This document shows, piece after piece, positions 26,796 to 34,179 of a stretch of DNA of 64,000 bases. The first letter of the stretch is position 1; each line of letters opens with the position of its first letter. Source of the stretch: Pseudomonas brassicacearum (GTDB lineage: Bacteria > Pseudomonadota > Gammaproteobacteria > Pseudomonadales > Pseudomonadaceae); the NCBI RefSeq assembly GCF_003732225.1, contig NZ_MOBJ01000012.1, forward strand, positions 124,001 through 188,000, in the 5' to 3' direction. A program made the translations under genes and the position numbers. Below the pieces are notes generated by a model. The model was not told the origin of the DNA. It ran no database searches and was given only the letters and a program-made list of their open reading frames with translations.

Positions 26796-27370
26796 GATTC
26801 AAGGCACCTGCGCAGGCGCTCCATGCCACGGCGAATCCAGGATTTTACCGAGCCCAGGGGCGCCGCCAGATGGTCGGCCAGTTCAGCGCAGGACAAACCC
26901 TGAAAGTAGGCCACGGTGATCGATTGACGCTGCATGCCTTCGAGGGTGTCCAGGCAGCGCTTCAGCGCGCGGGCTTCGCGATCGTTGCTGAGTAACTCTT
27001 GAGCCGAGGGCGCTTCGTCGACCAGCGCCTGTTCTTCCGGTTCGCTGAGGCGCCGGTCGCGGTGTTTGCGTAACTGGTCGATGGCCTGATTACGGGTGAT
27101 GTTGATCATCCAGGTCATCGGCGCCGACAAATGCGCCTGATAACGCGAGGCGTTGTTCCAGATGCGCACGAAGCTTTCCTGCAGCACTTCTTCAGCGAGG
27201 TCGCTGCGCCCCATGAAGCGCAGCGCCACGCCGTGCAGGCGCGGTGCAACGCTGCGGTAGAGCGTCTCGAATGCATGGCGGTCGCCCAGTGAACATTGGG
27301 CGAGTAGCTGTCTGAGCGGTTCGGTGTCAGCGGTGGAAATGACCGTTCTCCAGATAATGTCGGTCGGCAT
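26792..27370 (-). CDS. ECF sigma factor (SigK/RpoE-like)
   Basis: 192 residues from the ATG at 27368-27370. Sigma-2 region with DLAEEVLQESFVRIWNNASRY (core binding and -10 recognition), then sigma-4 with QRQSITVAYFQGLSCAELADHLAAPLGSVKSWIRRGMERLR as the -35 helix-turn-helix. The frame runs further upstream but has no supported start. Paired with an RskA-type anti-sigma; the divergent DUF2780 gene has an ECF-type promoter and is the obvious candidate target. Confidence 0.9.
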   Translation of the reverse strand: MPTDIIWRTVISTADTEPLRQLLAQCSLGDRHAFETLYRSVAPRLHGVALRFMGRSDLAEEVLQESFVRIWNNASRYQAHLSAPMTWMINITRNQAIDQLRKHRDRRLSEPEEQALVDEAPSAQELLSNDREARALKRCLDTLEGMQRQSITVAYFQGLSCAELADHLAAPLGSVKSWIRRGMERLRRCLES

Positions 27371-27582
27371 GCGGCGCCGGTTGCAGGCAGAGGTTAGTTC
27401 ACGGTGCGCAGTTGTTCCATTCACGGCGACAGACCTCAAGCCAACGCCGATCCCGATACATAGGTCACGGCCAGGAATGTCTGCCCGTGCTTGATATACG
27501 CAGCCAGATACACAGTGGATGCAGCGCAGGAAAAATATTTCTGAATTGGATTTCAGACGGCCGGTGCGGTGCACAATGGCCG

Positions 27583-27610
27583 GGAACAATTAGTGTCACG
27601 ACCAGTCAAA
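27583..27610 (+). promoter_or_regulatory. ECF-type promoter before the DUF2780 gene
   Basis: GGAAC at 27583-27587 and GTCAAA at 27605-27610, spacing 17. This fits the GGAAC..GTC pattern of ECF sigma promoters. It lies about 60 bases ahead of the start codon. Confidence 0.5.
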
Positions 27611-27667
27611 CGGCTGGTTTCCACCACCTGATTGCAGGTGGCTTTCAGGGTTCAGGAGTTAGTTTCG

Positions 27668-28231
27668 ATGAAGATTTCACGCGGTTTTGCTTTGGCTTCG
27701 CTCATGACCCTGGCGACCAGCCCGGTCTTCGCCGCCGGCTTCAGCCTGAACGATGTAGCGGGTGCCGTGTCCGGCATGCAGGGCGGCGACAATACGGCTG
27801 CCGCAGCACCGACTTCACAAACAGCCGGCTTGCTGAGCGCGCTGAGTGCGCTGGACGTGACCCCGGAACAGGCCATCGGTGGCACGGGTGCCATGCTGGG
27901 ATTGGCGAAAAACCAGTTGAGTTCGACCGACTATTCACAATTGACCAAAGACGCGCCGGGGCTGGGCATGCTGTCGGGCAACGGTGGTCTGGGTATGCTT
28001 GGCGGACTGCTCGGTGGCTCGTCCGGCAAGTCGTCGCCTCTGGACAGCGCCTTGGGCAACCTGGACAACGTGAAGAACACCAATGACCTGAACAGCGCCT
28101 TCAGTGCGCTGGGCATGGACGGCGGCATGGTCGGCCAGTTTGCCCCGATCCTGCTGCAATACCTCGGTCAGCAGGGTGTCGGCGGTTCGCTACTCAATAG
28201 CCTCGGCGGGATTTGGGGCGCCGGCGGCTGA
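27668..28231 (+). CDS. DUF2780 family exported protein
   Basis: 187 residues from MKISRGFALASLMTLATSPVFAAGF, a clear Sec signal peptide with cleavage after VFA. The mature protein is Gly/Ser/Leu rich with low-complexity runs (GLGMLGGLLGGSSGKSS) and ends in FAPILLQYLGQQGVGGSLLNSLGGIW, the DUF2780 hallmark. Probably periplasmic or envelope-associated. Divergent from the ECF sigma gene. Its last 42 bases overlap, tail to tail, the acyltransferase gene. A start 12 codons earlier is possible but lacks a signal-like N-terminus. Confidence 0.85.
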   Translation: MKISRGFALASLMTLATSPVFAAGFSLNDVAGAVSGMQGGDNTAAAAPTSQTAGLLSALSALDVTPEQAIGGTGAMLGLAKNQLSSTDYSQLTKDAPGLGMLSGNGGLGMLGGLLGGSSGKSSPLDSALGNLDNVKNTNDLNSAFSALGMDGGMVGQFAPILLQYLGQQGVGGSLLNSLGGIWGAGG

Positions 28232-29119
28232 TTCAGCCCGCTCGGCGCGCAACGCGTCGATGCGTGAGTCCTTCTCGGTCCAGAGCTGGTTGACCCAGCT
28301 CTGGACGCTCTGGCGAAACGCCGGATCGTTTTCGTAATCGCCCTGCCACAACGCCGGATCAAGTTCACGGGTCTTGATGTCGATGATCACCCGCGGCACC
28401 GCGCCGCTGATCAAATCCCAGAAGCCCGGAATCTTCGCCTGTGGATAAACCACGGTCACATCGAGCACCGCATCCAGCTGCTCACCCAGCGCCGCCAAGA
28501 CAAACGCCACGCCGCCCGCCTTGGGCTTGAGCAAATGCTTGAACGGCGATTGCTGTTCGGTGCGTTTGACCGGCGTGAAACGAGTGCCTTCCAGGTAATT
28601 GACCACGCTCACCGGTTGGCGCTTGAACAGCTCGCAGGCGGTTTTGGTGATCTCCAGATCCTTGCCGTGCAACTCCGGGTGCCGGGCCAGAAAGGCTTTG
28701 CTGTAGCGCTTCATGAACGGGTAATCCAGTGCCCACCAGGCCAGGCCCAGCAACGGCACCCAGATCAGCTCTTTCTTCAGGAAGAACTTGAAGAACGGCG
28801 TGCGCCGGTTGAGGGTCTGGATCAACGCCGGGATGTCGACCCAGGACAGGTGGTTGCTGATCACCAGATACGAAGTGTCGATCCGCAGGCCTTCACCTCC
28901 GCGAATGTCCCATTGCGTGGGGATGCACAGGGCGAAAATCAGCTTGTCGATCTCGGCCCAGGTTTCGGCAATCCACATCACCGCCGCGCTGGCGTAATCG
29001 CGAAAACGTCCGGGCAGGAGCAGTTTGAGCAGGGCAAACACCATCAGCGGGCCGAACAGGACCAGGGTGTTGAGTAACAGCAGCAAGGTGACGAAACAGC
29101 CGGTGAGCAGGCGGCGCAT
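28190..29119 (-). CDS. 1-acyl-glycerol-3-phosphate acyltransferase-like (YihG/PlsC family)
   Basis: 309 residues. Two hydrophobic N-terminal segments (about 5-38 and a shorter one) are followed by the acyltransferase motifs NHLSWVD (NHx4D, residue about 86), the FFKFFLKKELIWVPLLG block and EGTRF (about 175). YihG-type enzymes add acyl chains to lysophospholipids at the inner membrane. Overlaps the end of the DUF2780 gene by 42 bases in convergent orientation. A DnaA-box 9-mer occurs inside (28440-28448). Confidence 0.9.
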   Translation of the reverse strand: MRRLLTGCFVTLLLLLNTLVLFGPLMVFALLKLLLPGRFRDYASAAVMWIAETWAEIDKLIFALCIPTQWDIRGGEGLRIDTSYLVISNHLSWVDIPALIQTLNRRTPFFKFFLKKELIWVPLLGLAWWALDYPFMKRYSKAFLARHPELHGKDLEITKTACELFKRQPVSVVNYLEGTRFTPVKRTEQQSPFKHLLKPKAGGVAFVLAALGEQLDAVLDVTVVYPQAKIPGFWDLISGAVPRVIIDIKTRELDPALWQGDYENDPAFRQSVQSWVNQLWTEKDSRIDALRAERAESAAGAPNPAEAIE

Positions 29120-29250
29120 AAATAACTCTTGAAAGCGTTTGGGCGCGCAATGATAAGCAGCTTCGGCCCGGAGGCCAAATCCGGGTGGCTGACGAATGTT
29201 TCACTTGTCTCGGGGTATGTTCGTTTCCTTAAGATTTTGTTGACCCGCAA

Positions 29251-29278
29251 AAGATCGCAGCCTGCGGCAGCTCCTACA
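29251..29278 (-). repeat. Single class B REP
   Basis: GATCGCAGCCTGCGGCAGCT followed by CCTAC, unpaired, in the acyltransferase-protease gap, which also carries the promoters of both divergent genes. Confidence 0.85.
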
Positions 29279-29371
29279 AGGTTGCGACCTTTTGATCTTC
29301 AACGATACCGAACGAATTCAAAGGCAACGGTCTAAAATTCCGCTGTCCCTCTTCCGAAGGAAAACCATTAC

Positions 29372-29875
29372 GTGAAATCCGTCCTTGCACTGCTTTCCCT
29401 TCTGGCCCTGCCGGTTATGGCTGCCGAGCCGACCCTGTATGGCCGTTACGAATACATCAAGCTGCCGGAAATCGGTGGCCAGGTCCTCAAGGCCAAGATG
29501 GACACCGGTGCGCTGACGGCTTCCCTGTCGGCCAAGGACATCGAAACCTTCACCCGCGATGGCGAAGACTGGGTGCGCTTCCGCCTGGGCACCAAGGATG
29601 CAAGCAACAAGGTTTTCGAACACAAGATCTCACGGATCAGCAAAATCAAAAGCCGCGCCGACGAAGACGACGAGAAGAATGTGGCCGATGTGGCGAAGCG
29701 CCCGGTGATTGATCTGGAGCTGTGCCTGGGCAGTATCAAGCGCACGGTCGAGGTCAACCTGACCGACCGCAGCAGTTTCAATTACCCGCTGCTGATCGGT
29801 GCCAAGGCCTTGCGTGAGTTCGGTGCGGCGGTGAACCCGGCCAGACGCTTCGTCGCGGAAAAACCTGACTGCTGA
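29372..29875 (+). CDS. Retropepsin-like aspartic protease (DUF785, RimB/RloA type), exported
   Basis: 167 residues with a GTG start at 29372, preceded by GAAGGA at normal distance. Signal peptide 1-18 (VKSVLALLSLLALPVMAAEP). The single DTG motif in KMDTGALTASL marks a retropepsin fold acting as a dimer. The family is often mis-called ATP-dependent zinc protease. Ends with the conserved YPLLIGAKALREFGAAVNP. Probably periplasmic; substrate not known here. Confidence 0.85.
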   Translation: MKSVLALLSLLALPVMAAEPTLYGRYEYIKLPEIGGQVLKAKMDTGALTASLSAKDIETFTRDGEDWVRFRLGTKDASNKVFEHKISRISKIKSRADEDDEKNVADVAKRPVIDLELCLGSIKRTVEVNLTDRSSFNYPLLIGAKALREFGAAVNPARRFVAEKPDC

Positions 29876-29895
29876 TTTGCGCGACTACCGCAAAT

Positions 29896-30525
29896 TCAAA
29901 CCGGCGGCTGAGTCGCGAGCATCGACGGCCGCAGGCTTACTTCGGTAAACCAGGCGCTGAGTTGCGGATGGGTCTTGCGCCATTCCAGGTCCGGGTGGCG
30001 GAAATCCAGATAACCCAAGGCGCAGGCAACGCTGATGGCGGCGACGTCGAAATGGCTGGTCAGCTCGGCGATGGCGTCGGCTTCCAGCACCGCCAAGGCA
30101 CGGCGGATCTTCTCGCGCTGGGCGTCGAGCCACTGATCCCAGTGTTTCTCCGGGGCGCGCAGGGCGAGTTCGTAACGGATCATCACCGAGGCGTCCATGA
30201 TCCCGTCGGCCAGCGCGGCCAGGGTCAGGCGCCGCCAGCGTGCCGAGCCTTCGCGAGGGATCAGCGGGTTGCCGACGTGCTGCTGGTCGAGGTAATCGAG
30301 GATCACCCGGCTGTCGTACAACACGTTGCCGTCGGCCAGGCGCAGCGCCGGAATCTTGCCCAGCGGGTTGTCCTGGTTCAACGTGGCGTCCGGGCTGACC
30401 GGGGTCAGTTGGCTGTGTTGCAGCGTCACGCGGTCCAGTTGACCGGTTTCATGCAGCAGCACCATCACTTTGCGCACGTAAGGCGAGGCAGGGTTGTGGA
30501 ACAAGGTCATGCTGGGGGCGGACAT
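29896..30525 (-). CDS. Glutathione S-transferase family protein
   Basis: 209 residues from the second of two close ATGs (MSAPSMTLFHNPASPYVRKV). GAGGA lies at a better distance from this one. N-terminal thioredoxin fold with SPYVRKV and NPLGKIPALRLADG, then an all-helical C-terminal domain with the N-capping Asp in FDVAAISVACALGYL. Role likely in detoxification; specific substrate unknown. Convergent with the retropepsin-like gene. Confidence 0.9.
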   Translation of the reverse strand: MSAPSMTLFHNPASPYVRKVMVLLHETGQLDRVTLQHSQLTPVSPDATLNQDNPLGKIPALRLADGNVLYDSRVILDYLDQQHVGNPLIPREGSARWRRLTLAALADGIMDASVMIRYELALRAPEKHWDQWLDAQREKIRRALAVLEADAIAELTSHFDVAAISVACALGYLDFRHPDLEWRKTHPQLSAWFTEVSLRPSMLATQPPV

Positions 30526-30614
30526 GGACATTCCTCGGCTGTAATTGGAGTGCAAGGCTTAGCCTAGTAAGTTCCGGTTCGGCTGGCGAGGGTTTAGTGG
30601 TGCCCACAAGATCG

Positions 30615-30684
30615 CCATCGCGAGCAAGCTCGCTCCCACAAGGGCACCACCATACCTGTGGGAGCGAGCTTGCTCGCGATGGCG
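30615..30684. repeat. Pair of class A REPs, outward arrangement
   Basis: CATCGCGAGCAAGCTCGCTC and GAGCGAGCTTGCTCGCGATG, 25 bases apart, between the GST promoter side and the exonuclease gene stop. Confidence 0.9.
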
Positions 30685-30704
30685 TCGGTACAGACGCTGA
30701 ATAC

Positions 30705-31412
30705 CTAGAAGGAATGGCTCTGCTGCCGGCGTTTCCACTGGCTCAACCGCTGTTGCAGATTTAACGGACTGTGAATCTGCTGCGCCCGTGCGCGGTTGAA
30801 CAGGATCAACGCCAATTCAGCGGTGGCCATGGCATCGGCGCTGGCGTTGTGGCGCTCAAAGACCTGCAACTTGAACCAGTTGATCCAGTCATCCAGCCCG
30901 GCTTCACGGATGTTGGCTTGCGGGCAAAGCAGCGGCGCCATGTCGGCAACATCGATAAACGGATGCTGCAAGCGATAACCCAGGCTGTCCTTCAGGGCGC
31001 GACCGAGCATGTGCTGGTCGAACGGTGCATGAAACGCCAGCAACGGACTGTCGCCGACAAACTCCATGAAATCCAGCAAAGCCTCCAGTGGATCGCAGCC
31101 AGCGGCAATCGCGCTCGGGCCCAGGCCGTGCAGCAATACGCTAGGTCCGAGTTTATGGTCGCGGCGCTGCAAGGTTCGCTCGAACTGCTGACTGAAATCG
31201 ATCGCGCCGTCTTCGATCACCACGGCACCGATCGACAGCACCACGTCCTTGTTCAGGTTCAACCCGGTGGTCTCCAGATCGACCACCACCCAGCGTTGCT
31301 CGCGCAGGCTGCATTCGCCCAGCGTCGGGGCACTCGGCAGTTGATTCAGGCGTTGTTGCTGCGCGGCCGTCAATGTCGGGCCTGCGGGGCGCAGCCAGGA
31401 AAACAGCTTCAT
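30705..31412 (-). CDS. 3'-5' exonuclease, DnaQ-like (DEDDh)
   Basis: 235 residues. Exo I WVVVDLETTGLNLNKD gives the Asp/Glu pair, Exo II FHAPFDQHMLGR, and Exo III HNASADAMATAELALILF ends the DEDDh set. It resembles the polymerase III epsilon subunit but is stand-alone. Its ATG overlaps the stop of the CBS/nucleotidyltransferase gene by four bases, so the two form one unit. This pair is common in Pseudomonas; the substrate is unknown. Confidence 0.92.
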   Translation of the reverse strand: MKLFSWLRPAGPTLTAAQQQRLNQLPSAPTLGECSLREQRWVVVDLETTGLNLNKDVVLSIGAVVIEDGAIDFSQQFERTLQRRDHKLGPSVLLHGLGPSAIAAGCDPLEALLDFMEFVGDSPLLAFHAPFDQHMLGRALKDSLGYRLQHPFIDVADMAPLLCPQANIREAGLDDWINWFKLQVFERHNASADAMATAELALILFNRARAQQIHSPLNLQQRLSQWKRRQQSHSF

Positions 31413-33343
31413 AGCTGATACCGCAAGGTCAGGCTGCTTTGCAGGCGTTGGGCCTGACGCAGGGACTCACGCAGGATCCGCCGGTCCAGATGATTCAGGC
31501 TCTCCGGATCGACCCGGTTTGAGTAGGGCAAGTTCTCGCGGGACTGTCGCTGATGTTGCTGCATGCGGGTTTGCTGGATGAAGTGGTAGGCCTCTTCATA
31601 GGCCGCACCGTCCAGCGGATCGATGACCTCTTTGGCCACCAGCTGACGAAAGCGCTCCAGAGTATTGTTGACCCCAATGCCATGGGCCAGCGCCAATACT
31701 CGGGCACCGTCGACAAAAGGTGTCAGCCCTTGGACTTTCAGGTCGAGGGTGGCTTTTTCACCGTTCTTTTTCGCCAGCACGAATTCACGGAAACGCCCAA
31801 CGGGCGGGCGTTGGCGCAGCGCATTTGCGGCCAGCATGCGCTGGAACAGCCGATTATCCGCCACTTGATCGAGAATCGTGCGGCGCAATTGCTCACAACC
31901 TTGTTCATCGCCCCAGACCACCCGCAGGTCGAAGTAGATGCTCGAGCCCAGCAAATTCTCGGGCGTTGCTTCGCGGATAAACGCCGCAAAACGCCGCGCC
32001 CATTCGGCACGGGACAAACACAGGTCCGGGTTGCCGGCCATGATATTGCCCTTGCACAGGGTAAAGCCGCAGAGCGCCAGGCTCTGGTTGATCTGCTGGG
32101 CAATCGGCAACAGCTTGCTGCGAATCTCGGCCGCATGCGCCGCATCGCGTGCTTCGAAGAGAATGCCGTTGTCCTGATCGGTGTGCAGGGTCTGCTCGCG
32201 GCGGCCTTCGCTGCCGAAACACAACCAGCTGAACGCTATGCCGGGGTCGCCTTTATCTGCCAGCGTCAGCTCAATGACCCGACACACGGTGTGATCGTTG
32301 AGCAAGGTGATGATGTGGGTAATTTGGGTCGAGGACGCGCCGTGGGCGAGCATGCGCTCGACCAGTTGGCCGATTTCACCGCGCATCGCCACCAGGTTTT
32401 CTACCCGTGGTGCGCTGCGAATGGTCCGTGCCAAGTGCACCAGATCGACGCGTTGCAGGGAAAACAGGTCGCGTTCCGAGACCACGCCGCACAACCGTTG
32501 GTCCTTCACCAGGCAGACGTGGGCGATGTGCCGCTCGGTCATGGCAATGGCCGCATCGAACGCGCTGTGGTCCGGCGTCAGGAAAAACGGCGCGTGTATC
32601 ATGTGCCGGTCGATGGGCTGATTGAAGTCACTGGTGCCGTCGGCGACCACCTGACGCAAGTCGCGCAAGGTGAAAATCCCCAGCGGGGCCTTCCGTTCAT
32701 CGACCACCACGATGCTGCCGACCTGTTGCTCGTGCATCAGGGTCACGGCTTCACGCAACGGGGTCGCAGGGCTACAGGTCACGGGATGGCGCATGGCCAA
32801 TTCGCCGAGGCGGGTATTGAGCGAGTACTGGGTGCCGAGGGTTTCCACGGCTTTTTGCTGGACTTGCTGATTGACCTGATCCAGCAGGCTGCTGACGCCG
32901 CGTAGGGCAAAGTCGCGAAACGTGCTGGAAAGGGCGAACAGCTTGATGAAGGCCAGCTTGTTCAGCTGTAGGCAAAAGGTGTCTTCGGCGGCCAGGTGTT
33001 CGGTACGGGTCGCACGCTCACCCAGCAGTGCGGCGAGGGGGAAACACTCGCCGGTGGTGATTTCGAAGGTGGTTTCGGTGCCGCCCTTGGCCGTATGGGG
33101 ACGCTCGCCGACCACCCGGCCTTGCTTGACGATGTAAAAGTGCTCAACCGGTCCGTCCGCGGGCTTGATGATACTGTCGCCCGGGCCGTAGAAGCGCAGT
33201 TGGCATTGTTCGACCAGGTACGCCAGGTGCGCGTGTTCCATGTGATTGAACGGCGGGAAACGCTGAAGGAACTGCAAGGTGCCCTGGATGTTCTGCAACA
33301 CCGCGGTTTTCCCTGCCTGGGTGAAGGCATCCGCTTTACTCAT
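31409..33343 (-). CDS. Cyclic-nucleotide-binding/CBS/DUF294 nucleotidyltransferase-like protein
   Basis: About 644 residues from MSKADAFTQAG. Domains in order: cyclic-nucleotide-binding fold (about 25-140), two CBS repeats (about 170-290), the DUF294 nucleotidyltransferase with SEGRREQTLHTDQDNGILF (about 385-405), and the DUF294 C-terminal domain. Resembles the sensor part of GlnD/GlnE-type nucleotidyltransferases. An ATG two codons earlier is possible. Coupled to the exonuclease downstream. Presumed signalling protein, ligand unknown. Confidence 0.88.
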   Translation of the reverse strand: MSKADAFTQAGKTAVLQNIQGTLQFLQRFPPFNHMEHAHLAYLVEQCQLRFYGPGDSIIKPADGPVEHFYIVKQGRVVGERPHTAKGGTETTFEITTGECFPLAALLGERATRTEHLAAEDTFCLQLNKLAFIKLFALSSTFRDFALRGVSSLLDQVNQQVQQKAVETLGTQYSLNTRLGELAMRHPVTCSPATPLREAVTLMHEQQVGSIVVVDERKAPLGIFTLRDLRQVVADGTSDFNQPIDRHMIHAPFFLTPDHSAFDAAIAMTERHIAHVCLVKDQRLCGVVSERDLFSLQRVDLVHLARTIRSAPRVENLVAMRGEIGQLVERMLAHGASSTQITHIITLLNDHTVCRVIELTLADKGDPGIAFSWLCFGSEGRREQTLHTDQDNGILFEARDAAHAAEIRSKLLPIAQQINQSLALCGFTLCKGNIMAGNPDLCLSRAEWARRFAAFIREATPENLLGSSIYFDLRVVWGDEQGCEQLRRTILDQVADNRLFQRMLAANALRQRPPVGRFREFVLAKKNGEKATLDLKVQGLTPFVDGARVLALAHGIGVNNTLERFRQLVAKEVIDPLDGAAYEEAYHFIQQTRMQQHQRQSRENLPYSNRVDPESLNHLDRRILRESLRQAQRLQSSLTLRYQL

Positions 33344-33595
33344 AACCATTACCGCAGTCTTTTTCGATTTGTTGTTGTCGGAGTAACTGCCATGGTCGGC
33401 CCCTGAGCGCAGGGTGCCCATTGGACGTAAGTCTAGGTACACGAAGCGAGATTTCGGAAATGCCCTACGCTATTAGTGCGCAAAACCGCTGGTTAGCCTA
33501 CTTGGAAAACTATCCGACGAAGCGCACATTTGAGCTCTGCTTAGCGATGTCCGACTATGGTGCTAGGGGATTGATCTGAACATGTAGAGAGATTT

Positions 33596-34042
33596 ATGTC
33601 CGACCACGATATTTTGAGCGATGCCGAGCGTGAAGCGCTGAGTGCAGTCATGCACGAACCGGATTTGCCAGCACAACGTGTGCTGATCGTCGACGATGAC
33701 AAGGACGCGCGGGAGCTGCTTTCGGAGATTCTTGCTCTGGACGGCATCCGCTGCATGACAGCTGCCAGTGGTGAAAGCGCACTCAAACTATTGGACTCGA
33801 ACAAGTCGATCGGTTTGCTCATCACGGATTTGCGGATGCAGCGGCTCGACGGTCTGGAGCTGGTCAGCAAGGTTCGGGAGTCGGAACGGGCGGCTTTGCC
33901 AGTCATCATCGTTTCCGGTGATGCTGATGCCCGTGACGTTATCGATGCTATGCATTTGAGTGTGGTGGATTTTTTGCTCAAGCCCATTGATAGCAAAGAG
34001 CTGCTGGCATTGGTCAAGCATCAGCTGGGGATGGATATGTGA
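33596..34042 (+). CDS. Single-domain response regulator
   Basis: 148 residues. The receiver domain begins near residue 27: acidic pocket D33-D35, phosphorylated Asp D78 (LLITDLRMQ), switch Ser S107 and Lys K129 (LLKP). There is an N-terminal tail of about 25 residues but no output domain, so it acts by protein contact, like CheY or a phosphorelay carrier. No histidine kinase is adjacent. Divergent from the CBS gene. Confidence 0.92.
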   Translation: MSDHDILSDAEREALSAVMHEPDLPAQRVLIVDDDKDARELLSEILALDGIRCMTAASGESALKLLDSNKSIGLLITDLRMQRLDGLELVSKVRESERAALPVIIVSGDADARDVIDAMHLSVVDFLLKPIDSKELLALVKHQLGMDM

Positions 34043-34049
34043 GCCGCTG

Positions 34050-34115
34050 AAAAGATCGCAGCCTGCGGTAAATGCGAATACCGCGTAGGAGCTGCCGCAG
34101 GCTGCGATCTTTTGA
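34050..34115. repeat. Pair of class B REPs
   Basis: AAGATCGCAGCCTGCGG and CCGCAGGCTGCGATCTT around 30 bases; the right half merges into the terminator below. Confidence 0.85.
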
Positions 34116-34128
34116 TCCTGTTTCAAAT

Positions 34129-34161
34129 AAAAAAGCCCTGATCTCTCGATCAGGGCTTTTT
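34129..34161. terminator. Bidirectional intrinsic terminator
   Basis: AAAAGCCCTGATC-TCTC-GATCAGGGCTTTTT, perfect stem with A-run and T-run on either side. It serves the response regulator gene (plus) and glcB (minus). Confidence 0.9.
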
Positions 34162-34179
34162 CATGTCGCTAACGCTTAT

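Noticed and set aside
29372..29875. ATP-dependent zinc protease, as often annotated
   Set aside because: There is no ATPase or zinc motif; the DTG motif and DUF785 profile point to a retropepsin fold.
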